Below, piece after piece: positions 11,874 through 24,000 of a DNA stretch of 64,000 nucleotides. The notes beneath the pieces are model-generated. The model saw only the letters and a list, made by a program, of their open reading frames with translations. It was not told the DNA's origin and made no database searches. The translations under genes and the position numbers were made by a program. Origin of the DNA: Physcomitrium patens (taxonomy: Eukaryota > Streptophyta > Bryopsida > Funariales > Funariaceae); NCBI RefSeq assembly GCF_000002425.4, contig NC_037270.1:5747450-5811449 (forward strand), written 5' to 3'. How positions within the stretch are numbered: position 1 is the first letter of the stretch; every line of letters begins with the position of its first letter.

Positions 11874-14800
11874 CCTGCGCTCCCAGAATTTTGAATTTCT
11901 TTCGGAGAAAGTTAGGAGATTATGTTTCGATGCACATGTCACCTCATCGGCGGGGGGTTATTCATTCAGGCCCTTTTTCAGTTTCTCGTAGGGACATGAC
12001 CATTTGAAAAGCCAGAACTTCCTGAAGCCCTGAAGTTTCCTGTGAATTCAGTTTTAGTGCTTCTGAAATTGATCGATGGAGCTATGGTCAACTGTAGAGG
12101 TTGGCAGCACTTCATCTCTCGACTGAAGTTGCTTTGAACTCGCACGTTCTAGTGTCTTGTGTGTCGTTGATTTTCTTTAGGCTTTTAATTTTAATTTTAA
12201 TTTTTTTGGTTCAATTTACACACTAGACAGATGTGCCCTTGAAGTTGCTAATTAATTGCAACTCAGAGCGTCTCACGCAGTGGGGGTGAAGTTACGGATG
12301 ACGAAGCGTAGTATTTTTTTGTATGAAGACACTGTCATCAACAATTTTGCAATACCACCTCAGAGCAATTGATTTATTGTATGTCGAACTTGTTCGTCGT
12401 GGTGAAACGTGTGGATTGGATTCAAATGTCTTTTTGAGTTTTTCACGATTCTGTGGTGGTTATGTAAATGATGTTACTGGACATACTTTGGCAGACTGCG
12501 TGATTTTAATTAATAGATCTTTTCTTTAAAGCCCAATATAGATGTAATTTGCTCAAATCTGAGAAAATTTTAGTTGAGAAGGCGAGTGACATTGTACTAT
12601 TGCGTTGGAGCTCATTCTTATCATTTGAACCTTCGACTTAGCAGTTGTAACTTCTTTTGCATATTTTGATACATGCAGCGCACGTTTTATCCCAAAATAG
12701 CTTGAATTGCACATGTAAACATGTAGATGGAATTTAACTAATATACTCACAAGTATTATATGATTCTAGTCCTGTATCTTGGTGTTATTACCACGTTTGA
12801 ATGCAATAGGATAATCGCATTCAAAACGTACATTTTACTGATGATATATACCCGTCACAATTGAGTGGGCTTTCTGCCTCATCTATACATGCGAGAACAG
12901 GAAATCCGCGTATCCAGATCAGACCGTTTTGCCACGCTGAGAACATTATGAGATTATGGAATGTACCCATCCTCAGGTCGGGTTCCCCGGAATCTGACAC
13001 GAGGGATCTTAGGTGACGTAACTACCCACATTGGAGATACTCGTGTAAGGATACGATGAGCCTCCATACCAGATTCTATTCAGATCCGGTAATTGTCCCC
13101 ATATTTATTCGACGGAGGGAGCAATGAATCCTCATAGCAGTACTTGGTTACGAACAAATAGAATACATTTGTGTGCGATGTAAACTCTGGAGGTTACAAA
13201 TGCAAAATTCTTCGCCAGGAAGTAAGATCTGCATGGATTAGTTTCTGGTTAAGACCCATCAGTGTATTCAGTACTGTGAATTCCACGTTGATCATCTGGA
13301 GACATTGTGCCCGGACACATCACGTCCTGGTGAAGCCATTAAACATTCTCACAAGTACTGGGAGATTCCGGATCTGCGTTAGCCCTAGAGTCCGCGAAGA
13401 CGGAGGATTTCAGTGGTCACTACGGGTGTTTGCCGAACGAGCCTGAAGTTGGCTCATCACCTACTTCAGAAAACACAAGAACTGGGTTCATCGCACAAAG
13501 CCCCAAACAAACCTCTGACACGAACCAATAAGCCAAGTAACACGACTAGACACCAAGTCCGCTCTCCACACCCGCAGCAACCGATCGACGAGGGCAAAGG
13601 TACGATAGGAACTAGGACATTGTCAACAGGGAGGAGGGTTTATATGGCGGAATGGTGGGAGACGTTGAGGGCTCGAACTCAGGATGAACGCTTTCGATAA
13701 TTCCCGACATTTGAATGAATGCACCGAAGAACAAAGTAGCAGCCGCTGCAGCAAAGATCAAACCCCTGCATGAATTATTTTTAGCATTGGGAATGGAGTA
13801 AGCATCATTCTATTGTGAGAGAGGCTACGATCTTCCAGGGGGTTCGTAGCCCATCGTTGCAACAAATCTCATGACGAGTCTTCGCAAACAACTGTTGGTA
13901 AAATTCGAGGCCACACTCCTCCGCCTCCGACAGAGGCTACAAACATCCAAATTTGCTCTCTCAGTATCGTCTGTCCATCAAAAAACCCATTCGCATTAAT
14001 CTCCTCTACCTGCTACCGCTTCCAATCAGGTTTAGAGGTGGCCTTGGCATGTGAAATGCTTCCACGGATCACAAGAAGTGCATTCGAGCAGTTGCAGTTT
14101 CTGCACCAGATCGGCGGCCTTTGTCGCATCGTCAATTTTAGCCGCGTTGAGACTAAGATTTTGGTCTTATCTGATGATCTTTTCTGATCCATGTTTTCGT
14201 TGTTCATCGAAAGGGTTAGACGAAGAATCCCATGTTTCCATTTTTGATTTTTCTAGGAAATCTCCTTTGTTTACAACTTGCCTGTTGGTCACGTCTGTGA
14301 TACTTGGCTGGCTTGCATGATGTCCACACCAAAATCAAGTATTGATTGTACATGAATTAAATTATAACAAGAAGTGATTAAATATGATAAGAAGATTTTA
14401 AGACGTTGGTTCGGCTTCTGTGTTCCGTTTTCAAGTTCTAATGCAGACAGGCAACACCAAATTTCCTATTTGAAAAGGTAACATCATTACTTCAAGTTAT
14501 AATCTATTAGTGAATTGAATCATTAATGAAAAATTGTTCTAGTTGATTTCAACAGCCAATAGCCAAAATTGGATTGTATACTCAAATTGAGATCCCATCG
14601 TCCTCTTGGAAGACGTTCATCTTCGCCTTTACACCAGTGTCCAAAAAGCTAGAGATCTACAGGTTTCTAAATCCACAAAAATAAAGAAAAAAAACTATCA
14701 CCTTCATGAGAGAAATTCCATCATATTCATTTATTTCTCATTAGATAACCTTGATTTGCAAAAAAATGATTGAAATAACCAATTGTGCCTCAAAGCTCTT

Positions 14801-15190
14801 TAAAAACTTCAACCGTTTTTTTCAATTATATAAATCTTGTAAACATGCAACATTCATAAATCTTGAATAGAAAATACAAATGGGTAGTTTACTGAATTCA
14901 ATTGAGGTGAATTGATCAGCAAGGTGTGTTTGACGAGGAAAAAGATGAAATTGCAAATCTCTTTTGCCACTTCCCTCACTACACTCCTATCACGGATGGC
15001 TGAGGCCCTGGATAAGCTACTAGTAAACTGTAATGAGAGAGTTGAATCTGTTGGAGGCTACAAAACAAACCGGTAAAAGAGCATCATTGCGTTCCGGTCA
15101 AAAGATAGAAGGAGCAGTCCCTTTTGTGATCCATAAATACAAAACGAGAAGCTGAATCGTAATTTTATGACCAATGTGTGATCACATAAA
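11874..15190. other. intergenic region between amidase and RFT1 (3' ends facing)
   Basis: About 3.3 kb. The first few hundred bases are probably the amidase 3' UTR and the last few hundred the 3' UTR of the minus-strand RFT1 gene. Between them are only short frames (for example 13171-13446, 13413-13700 and 14051-14320) that overlap antisense frames and match nothing I recognise. Composition drifts to AT-rich near 14.3-14.9 kb. Confidence 0.45.
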
Positions 15191-18100
15191 TCAATTACTC
15201 TTCGGCTTGTGTCTTCCAGAGCCTCTGAAAGTAGAAAGCTCATGAAGGAATGGTCTCTCATAATTGTACACAGTCGAAAGAACTACGCTCAGGCAAGCAA
15301 TACCAATCCCCACATGCAAGACTGCGGATGGAAAAAAATTGTCGTAGTCCAGCACGAACCTCTTGGACAAGTGGGTTATCATGGCAGAGCTTACTAAAGC
15401 TCCCACAACTTTCCAGTTTGGGACCGCCTGCCATAATGAGAATGTTTGGGAATCCTGCCGACAACAACAACAATAACGTCAGAAAGGATTAGACTCAAAC
15501 TCAGCGAAACTAAGTCAATACACGACGGAGAGTGTTCCTACGGTCACGATTTGTGAAGATTGTGCATCACCAAAGAATGTGAAAGGACATCTAAATCTTA
15601 CGCTGAAAAAGTGTTGGATAAAAGTGAGTGAGTAGACGATCCGCATCCCCATATCTAGGATTGTCAAGGTATAACAGAAGGTGAAGGTGAAATTAAAGAA
15701 AAAAACATGAAGTGCCTATTATCCCTACTTGTGCGAGAAGTTCGCTGCAAGAGTAGGTTCTTAAATAAAGGATACTGATAGAATTAGCCAAGATTAGGCC
15801 AGTTGATGGAGCAGCCCGTGTAAGTACCACACTTAGACACATGTACACGATCGAAAACGCAAAAAGCCACACGTTGGATTGCAGTAACTCTCCTTTCGTC
15901 ACGACTGCATGCAGAAATGCTTCACTTACGCCTGAAAGCCCCACAATCAAAAAAATGAATGCACTTGCATCCAAAGGAAAACGACAATGTTCTAGAAAGA
16001 TATTTTATCCAAAAACTAGTGAATACACTACATATATCTATTGTCTGCAAGTTCATGAGAAAGACATGATAGATATGAAGATTGGAGATCATGGATTTAG
16101 AACCAATCGACCTATAACAACATAATTCTTGGCATCTTTGTGCTACTCTAGTGGTACCATTTAAAAGTACAAGATGGACAGTCAGATAGGGAATCGATTT
16201 CCTAACAAAATCGCTAAAAGCCTTGATCCCTCATCGTAGTTGTGAAATTTACGTACCATTAAGTGCAAGAGCCAGAATGTAAATGCAGTAGTATCCTAAT
16301 GCAACAGTGGCATCTCCATCGCTCCAATCCCTTGTATACAACAAGCGGAGTAGCACATACGCAAAATTTGGGCCAAACGCAACAAACACTGACCCTGGAA
16401 ATGATATAAAGATGAAAAAAGAAACAGAGTAAGATAGATAGTCTCAAAAAACAATGATGGCCTTTTAAACAAGAGCATCGGCAAATCACCATCCAGACGT
16501 TGTTCTGAAAGAGTCATTTTAGGAAAGAGAGACATCGTGAAGACCTTCTCGAATCTGATGAAAAGACAGTTAACACCATGATCTCGTCAAAAGTGAAGGG
16601 AACTGTGTGTACAATTCAAAGAAGTGAACTGAGATATCCAATTTTCTTGACGCAGGGCATAATTCCTGTGCCCGGTTTCAAAACATGAGATGCAAGCAGG
16701 GCAATAGGTCCTCACCAACTAGATTCGCGAGTTTCAATGCTAGTATAAGTACGCGCTCCACACCACTTTTTGAGTTCCTCGTTCTGTCTGCCAGCAGACC
16801 AGGGACCAGAGTGGTAGTGTAAGTGCTTGTCATAACATTAGATTAATCAAATGATCCATTGATGGAATCTGAGATACATACTAACCTTCCGTACCAATAG
16901 TTGATCCAGCCTTCGCAAACATCGTAAATGCACTTTCCTCGAAGGGTTGAAATATAGATCGCACAACTAGACTCCCTGCACTTCCAAGAATTAATTAATA
17001 CAGGTCCAAAACTGTTGCAATTTATCCAATCGCATTATACATAGCTCTAACAAACATTCTAACCATCTGCACATCCTTGAACACCTATACCAAGAAACAA
17101 GCGCTCAGCTAAGATCTAGACTTGCTTCCATACAGACACTAATGACGAGTCAGCAAAGCCAAAAACATGAACATATATAGCAACATTTTGTATGAAATGT
17201 AGAGATGAAAAGCTTTTGGATGTGAATAAAAGGAATGAACACACACCTAGTTTATCCACAAGGCCATAAACACCCTGATTGTAGGCTGTGTCGAAGAGCA
17301 CAAGCACCAACTTCTCGCCTTCTTGTAGCACCAACTTTTGAACCGACTGAAATGTGAACGTGGCACATAAATAAATGAGGGCAAAGTCAAGTATCGGCTT
17401 CCCTTTGTTCCTGTATTCAAACCCTTGCTTCAGACACCAAAGGATTTGCATGGACGTCTTCAAAGATGCAAAGAATCTATTTGCTGCATAGAAATTGCAA
17501 CAACAATGAACAGATAAACATATGAAATTGCAGCGCCAAACTGCTTTGCAAGAAGACCATACAAAACTACAGCAATAATACCTGAAGGGAAACAAAGTTC
17601 CTTTGTAATTGCACAGGAAGTAAAACCAGTAGCCTAAAAGCAAGCAAACGCTAAATGCGAGTTGTGCATATGCAAATACTAGTCCACCGCCCTGCCAAGC
17701 CATAGTACTCGAGTGAAAAATCGCAACAAGCACCCTCCTAGCATTATGTAAGAGAAAGAATAAAAATACAATACGTGATAGTAAGAGCAGTGAACAACAC
17801 TGCACAACGCATGAAACAGTAACAAGTAGATCAGGACTTCAAATGTACAAAGACAAGTGGGGATCGGAAAATTACCACTCCAATGCCTTGGATAAGAAGG
17901 ACGTAAGTGACAACACATCGAGTAAATGTAGCCACTCCTTCAATGATCATGCGTACGCGTAAAAGCAACAAATGCTGTGCTAAAATATATAGAGGTTCAG
18001 AACCTAACTCCAGTAGCGCTGCTGTTCCTATTCTATCCTCCAAAACAAAAACTGCTCAGTAGTTTCTTTGAGAGATTGCTTAAGTATAAGCCACCAGATT

Positions 18101-19282
18101 GTGAACATGAGCCTGTTGGTCTAACAAATACATCACAACAGGATTGCACTGCGTAGATTAAGATAAAAACCTGTGTTTAGATCTCATAGCAGCTTTGTTC
18201 ACAAGCAGAGAGAATCCACAATCATATGATGGCTTCTTTAATTCCCCAAGAATTGTGATGTGGTTCAAGACCTTACCTAACACAACCATAGAGGAAGCAT
18301 AATCCTGAGAAATACTGATGCCTTGCCACCACATTACAACTTTATATACACCAACTGATGCAATAACGCCCCATGGCAATGTAAGCCATGCCACTGCCAA
18401 AACCCTAGCGTTGCTTTCAGACTCGGAATCATTCCGTCTGTAACAAAAAGTCACATCCAAAAATTAATCTCAACAAAAAGTTACAGGGTCTAAAAAACTT
18501 GATATCGACACTAAAGCTTGGAAGACGTTGCCGTATTGCACTTTCAATATTCTAGTGCAGCTTTTCCTCTGGAAGTAGATACAGCGATACACTTCAGGAG
18601 GACGGAGAAAAAGAGACGAGAGCCAAAGCTTAATTTAAAGAGCAGCATTCAAAATGCTCAGCAAGATACAACCACAAAATAAAAAGTCATGCCTTCACCT
18701 GAAACAAGATATTAGCAACAGATTAAATATTCATATGCTGCAGTACTCACCCAACATTTCCGCGGAGACAGCCCCGACGGAATCCTTCCCGACTGATGAA
18801 CAGCACAGTCGTTGTGAAAAGGTGGAACTGCACAGCTTGCAACTGCAATAGAACGAGTTGGTCAGGCCGATTATCCAATGGTGCATATAGTAATAATTAA
18901 GCAGAAACACTCGGAAGGTTGAGCACCGAGATAATCAATTAGAACCAGCTTGCACTTCGACAACTTGAGGAATTCCAGAGCTGTTGAATGCTCAAGAGAT
19001 TCGCTAAATCAACCATGTCACAAATGGCACTCAGGCAATCACTTACAAGAGCAGCATAAGGAGCACGTGGTGAAGAGGGAAGAAAGTCCTAACACATACT
19101 CCGAATTGTTCACGAGTGAGTCGGCGTGCCACTAATACGTTGAGGAAAAACGATAGCAGACGAGAAGAAACCTGAGACACTGGCCTTGTAACCACCATAC
19201 CCATATTGTCATAGAAAGATAAAACAAAACTAATACAGAAAGAAAGCTTAATATTACTCACCACAAGGGTCCCAGAAAGCAT
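15191..19282 (-). CDS. RFT1: RFT1 homologue, ER multi-pass protein of dolichol-linked oligosaccharide assembly
   Basis: Twelve exons on the minus strand join in phase: 19282-19262, 19171-19100, 18842-18751, 18437-18277, 18027-17876, 17691-17582, 17476-17247, 16975-16895, 16787-16716, 16394-16257, 15931-15729 and 15454-15191. The product is about 531 residues (human RFT1 has 541). Diagnostic blocks in order are [101 protein letters not shown] and [15 protein letters not shown]. Many hydrophobic segments fit a multi-pass membrane protein. RFT1 is needed for use of Man5GlcNAc2-PP-dolichol in N-glycosylation; whether it is itself the flippase is disputed. The proposed ATG (19282) leaves a short N-terminus, so a further 5' exon is possible. 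Confidence 0.92.
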
Positions 19283-20369
19283 AAATGATGCAATAATAGA
19301 CACATCGATGTTGATTCTGAACAGAAAAATTTGAATATGACACAACTGAACCTTTCAGTACATTTACCAGCACTCGAAGAGCCTCACAACACTCAATTGA
19401 ATGGGAAAGAATGCTGACCCATGAGATGCATGAAGGTGTGGAAGAGGAGCGATCCTTCCTTCGCTCCAGGTTTGATTTCATCCTCCCCCTCAGCGTCCTC
19501 ACTTTTGCAGCCCACCATCTCTATTCTCGACAACGGAACAGCTCCTTCTCCTCTCAATTTCAGCTTCGCATTAAACAATTTGTTTCTACTTTATCCTAAT
19601 AACTACATCAAAATTCGATCCTTCCCCAGATAGTATAGGCTCGTTTCATCCTAAAATCTATCAAGTAGCTATCATGTTCTGTGTCCGTCTAAATAGCGTG
19701 TCTCATTCAATTAGGGCTTACTATTAATCTTCACTGCATACGCACAGTTGAAGCCTCCTCTAAAGAATCCCCGATGTTAACGCCCACCTTACAACGCCAA
19801 AATCTCGAATGGCTAATTTTTGCCAATCTCATTGATTTAATAAACTGTAATTTACAGTTCCCCAGTGTCAGAAGTGAGACAAACACACAATTGCTACTCT
19901 AAAGCACAGCTTGAATCTCCTGTTCTGCTCAACCTGAAGCTAAGCTGTGACCATTCAAAAAAAGAAAAAAGAAACAACAACGCGATACTTCAGCGATGTC
20001 AATGCTCCACTCAAATCTCCCTTCACGCTAGCGACATTCAGAGTAAGTCAGAGGCAATCTCCGAAAGCTAGTATAGTGCCGGTAAAAACCTCACCTAGCA
20101 CCAGATCACTATGAAGCACAAACCCTTCGCCAACACGTAGGAGAATAACCTGACTCGACGACATCCAAGATGCATTCGAAAGCAAAACCTCCAAAATCAG
20201 AGGCCGGCACACTGCAATGTGTGCTGGAATTAAGAAGTCTATCGCAGATCGGAGACACCGCTAGGGTTCAAGCCTGCGCAACCATAGCATAAATATGTTG
20301 AGTGTCGGAGCTTTTAGATATGTGGGTGTAGCTGTGCAATGCAAGTTCAGATAATCACAATACACACCC

Positions 20370-20370
20370 G

Positions 20371-20411
<41 letters not shown>
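20370..20411. repeat. composite (CA)n(TA)n microsatellite
   Basis: About seven CA units pass into about fourteen TA units, upstream of both RFT1 and BIG5. Confidence 0.9.
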
Positions 20412-20417
<6 letters not shown>

Positions 20418-20855
20418 CACATTTAAAAATAAAATCTTACATTTTATTTTATCATATAGTATTTTATCAATATAATATTTTGAGCTCTATAAGGAATAGA
20501 TGTAATAATTTTCCCTGATATTTTTCCTGAATGTTACTAGTATTGGTTTTAATAAATGGTGATATACTCTTTCTTAGAACCCAGTGGGTGAAATTGAGCA
20601 CCTTTAGCGCCTCGGTTAACACCTCACACGAGTTTTGAAGCATGGAGTTGGGAAGCAGTTGAGGGGACGAAAGGGTTTGGGTACCTGGAGAAACGACCTG
20701 GTTCAGGATATGGATGCCGGGACGGTGGCTGGACAGTCCCTTGCGACTAGCGTCCGAAGTGGGAAGCCAGGCTTATTGATCGATTGTCACTTCCTAGTGA
20801 ACAGAAGAGCGGATGCAACGGCCTCTTAAAAATTGATTCGAGCGTGTCTTATTGT

Positions 20856-20890
20856 TGTGTGTGTGTGCATATATATATATATATATATAT
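20856..20890. repeat. composite (TG)n(AT)n microsatellite
   Basis: A TG run passes into an AT run. Its CA/TG part is in inverted orientation relative to the repeat at 20370-20411, with about 440 bp between the two. Confidence 0.9.
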
Positions 20891-21055
20891 GTATATAAAC
20901 ATATATATCTGCATGTAGGTGTGTTTTTTGTTTGTTTGTTTGTTTTTTTTTTTTTTTCGCATTTAAGGAGGCTGTAGAGCTCGTCAGCCCGTGATTAGGA
21001 GGTTTGAATCTGGGGTTATGAGAGAGGAGGTTTGAATTAGCGCCAAACTGCAACC

Positions 21056-24000
21056 ATGGCGGAGGCTGGGGGTGCCTTCGTGACGCGCGCATTCGAATGT
21101 ATGCTGAAGGATCCAGCGGCTCGCAGGTTTCCCAGTTTGCAGACTGCTCTCAAGGCATATTTAGGTGATTTCTCTACTTTTCTGGCGATCCGAGTGGTTT
21201 GATTTGGCCCTATAAGAAGTTTATCAAGAAATACGCCCTAACGCAGCGACGAGTATTGTCAGTTTCAGTACAGCGAAGTTCCAGTGTTTCATAGAAGATA
21301 CTTTTCTGGCATTGCATTAAATTGGAGTCTACCTGCATTGCGCCAGTTTCAATTAGGAATCATTCGTCACATGTATGACAAATTCGACAAAGGTCGTACA
21401 TTTTCATACAAACGGAGATATGTTGATATAGATTCAGTAAATTGATGCTCGTGCTCTTTCTTACTATTTCCTCTAAACCCTACTACTTTCCTGTGTATCA
21501 TAATTACAAAAGCAAATTTTATTACAATATTTCTTTTCTAAGGGAATAAAACAGATAGATGCATGAGCAATGATCACTGATAAATCCCGGCGATTGACTT
21601 CGTGAAATGGATAAGGGAATTCGTTTGATTCATGGATGACGGCTAATTTTCAAGAAGTTGGAAGAGAGAATGTTCCAAGCATCGAAGATTGTAGTTTATT
21701 AAAGGATCCTCTAGCCTTATTTCGTAAATGTTCCGGACACAACGGTTGTGGCCTTGGGGGCACGTCACTAATTTGGGGTTTTTCCCCGTATGATTGCAGA
21801 CAGGAAACCTGTGTCACCACTGTCTGAGCTCCAAGAAGTGCCCGTGCCAATCTTTCGTGATGTAATGTAAGCCCCCGGGATCATGTTATACCTTCTTCTC
21901 CTTGTATCCAAATTACTTCCGTTTCTCAATTTCATCAGGTGGTAGCTGAAAGTGGTACAGAATACGTATGTGGAGTTGCGTTTGGTTTCATCAGAGTTGC
22001 TGTTCGGCAAAGTTGGAAAGTGAAAGTGATAGGCATCTCCGTGCTTGTCACATGTGAGCGCCGAACAGAAAGGGAAATCGAGCGTCATGGGGAGGTGGAG
22101 TAGTCTCCATACGTCACGACAGTTTTTTCTATTATGTACATGGGGCATTTTCTGTAGAAGAAGATGAAGTGATCAATCGTCCAGGAGAGTCCATCGGTTA
22201 AGTCTTGTTCTTTCTGAGGAAGCCTATGTTCCTAAGCTGATGCGGACTGTGTATAATCGTGCTTGTCTCTAGTGGAGGGTCGTTCCAGTCTTCAGCCCTT
22301 CCTTTTGGATCGGCGAACCGGCACTTACCTTGTGCTTCTGGTGATGTGTGGGGGTTGGATGCAGATCCGTTGTCCAAGACAATGTCTCCGAAGGTGATGC
22401 GTCAAGCCCTGAAGAAGGCGACCAGCAGTCTACGCAGACCAGCCTGGTTGTATCGCCCTCCAAGTCTAGTACCGGACTGGCGGCTGCGGCAGCTTTATCT
22501 GAGGCCGGACATATGCTGGAAGGTTCCGAAGCAGACCTGGTGATCTCACCCTTGCGTCTGGCCTGTGAGACGAAGCAGTCCAAGCTCATGGAACCAGCTC
22601 TGGACTGCCTGCATGTAAGACTATACACCTGCTCCTCAAATATTGTGGGAGCACATTATCTATAAGATTATACACTTATCACGAACAGCACAAGGACAAT
22701 GTGGATCGGAAATGATACCAATAAGTAATTTGTGCACGTGATATCGTGGTCAAAGTTTTCTTTTGTTCTTTTCTTAGTTCCATGGATTAAGTTATATACC
22801 AGCAGATGAGCCGATCATGAAGGGACATATATTGTGCGGGAAGTTTATCTAACTTTGCGAGATTAACCAAAAAGCCGAACACTACTAGCGATAGGTAACA
22901 ATGGACAGTTTTAAATGAGAAAAGTTTCAGCTTGAACTGAACGTCTAGTTAGCACAATGTGTGTAGAAACTTATATCGTACGGCCATCTGGTGGGAGAAG
23001 CTGGTGTGGATGGAGGAAGGAACACGCAGTTGGCAACTGAAATTTTAAACATGGTCTGTGCGTCTGATGACACTACCGCACCTGACAGGTAAGATCTGCC
23101 TTGAGCAGTTTGTGATGTTCGTGATAGGTGCTTTGGACGGAGGTTTGCAATAATGAATAATCTGTCTTTGTGTGAAAGCTGGGGCATGCTTTCGGGAGTG
23201 TGCACGAAGTTTGTCTAAGTTACAAATCATTAGCTCCATTTTGCAGTCAGTGGCTGCTGTTCCAGTTGAATTTACAGGTCTGCCGTGCAGATCACTCCGA
23301 CCTGGTTTACAATTCAGATTTCGGTTTTAGCTGTGTGAGCGTATGTGTCGAAGCTTAATATTGCTTGGTTGAATTTACATACTGTGAAAGATGCATCTCG
23401 TGAAGGGTATTCACAATATGTTGGCTTGTGTGGTCTGTTTTGGGGTGCAGTTTGGTTCTTCAGGTCATTAAGGTGCTTCTGACAGCCGTAGCTTCACCAA
23501 CTTTTCAAGGTATTTGCTCACTGGCAACTGTTCGACTGAGGTATGGCAGGCATTTGATACTGAGGATTTCTGCAGTTCCTAGACGGGAATGAACAATAGA
23601 TGACTCTTGAAGCTGGCGTGGGTCTAACTTGGTTCTGTTTGTCGCGAAACTGCAGTGCGTGGAGAATGTTTCTTGACTGCTATTCGAACGTGCTACAACA
23701 TCGTTTTGAACAGGTACGGTATAGGAGTAAGGTAGTAACCATTGGAAGTCGTGGTAACCAGAACTGGCTGGTAAGAAGTGGTCCATGGATATCAGCGTTG
23801 TTGCCCGGGTTAGGTAACCGTGTGATTCAAATATTCATGCACGTGATTTCGATTTCTGCGTTGTGATTACGTTTAGTGATGTGTATTATGTGGTGTGTGC
23901 AATGCAGCAAGAACCCTGTGAACCAGGCGACTGCGAGGGCAACTTTGACACAGATGATCAACATTGTTTTGAGGCGCATGGAGTCTGACATAGAGGTGAT

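Larger units (their letters stand above)
19283..21055. promoter_or_regulatory. shared divergent intergenic region between RFT1 (-) and BIG5 (+)
   Basis: About 1.8 kb separate the two start codons, and both genes are transcribed outwards from it. It must contain both 5' leaders and both promoters. Visible structure consists of two composite dinucleotide repeats in opposite orientation (20370-20411 and 20856-20890) and a T-rich run (about 20920-20957). No defined promoter motif is claimed. Confidence 0.5.

Noticed and set aside
12793-12831. Short inverted repeat around GAATGC/GCATTC
   Set aside because: The arms are only about 12 bp with a mismatch. That is common by chance, and there is no sign of a terminator or miRNA.
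14013-14320. Overlapping opposite-strand frames at 14.0-14.3 kb as a small gene
   Set aside because: There is no homology, no splice-consistent extension, and both strands are equally open.
22778-22850. Possible BIG5 exon (TTCCATGGATTAAG...) after a good acceptor
   Set aside because: The exon at 22967-23088 joins directly and in phase to the previous exon and gives [13 protein letters not shown], which matches the family. The candidate is not needed and ends in a stop.
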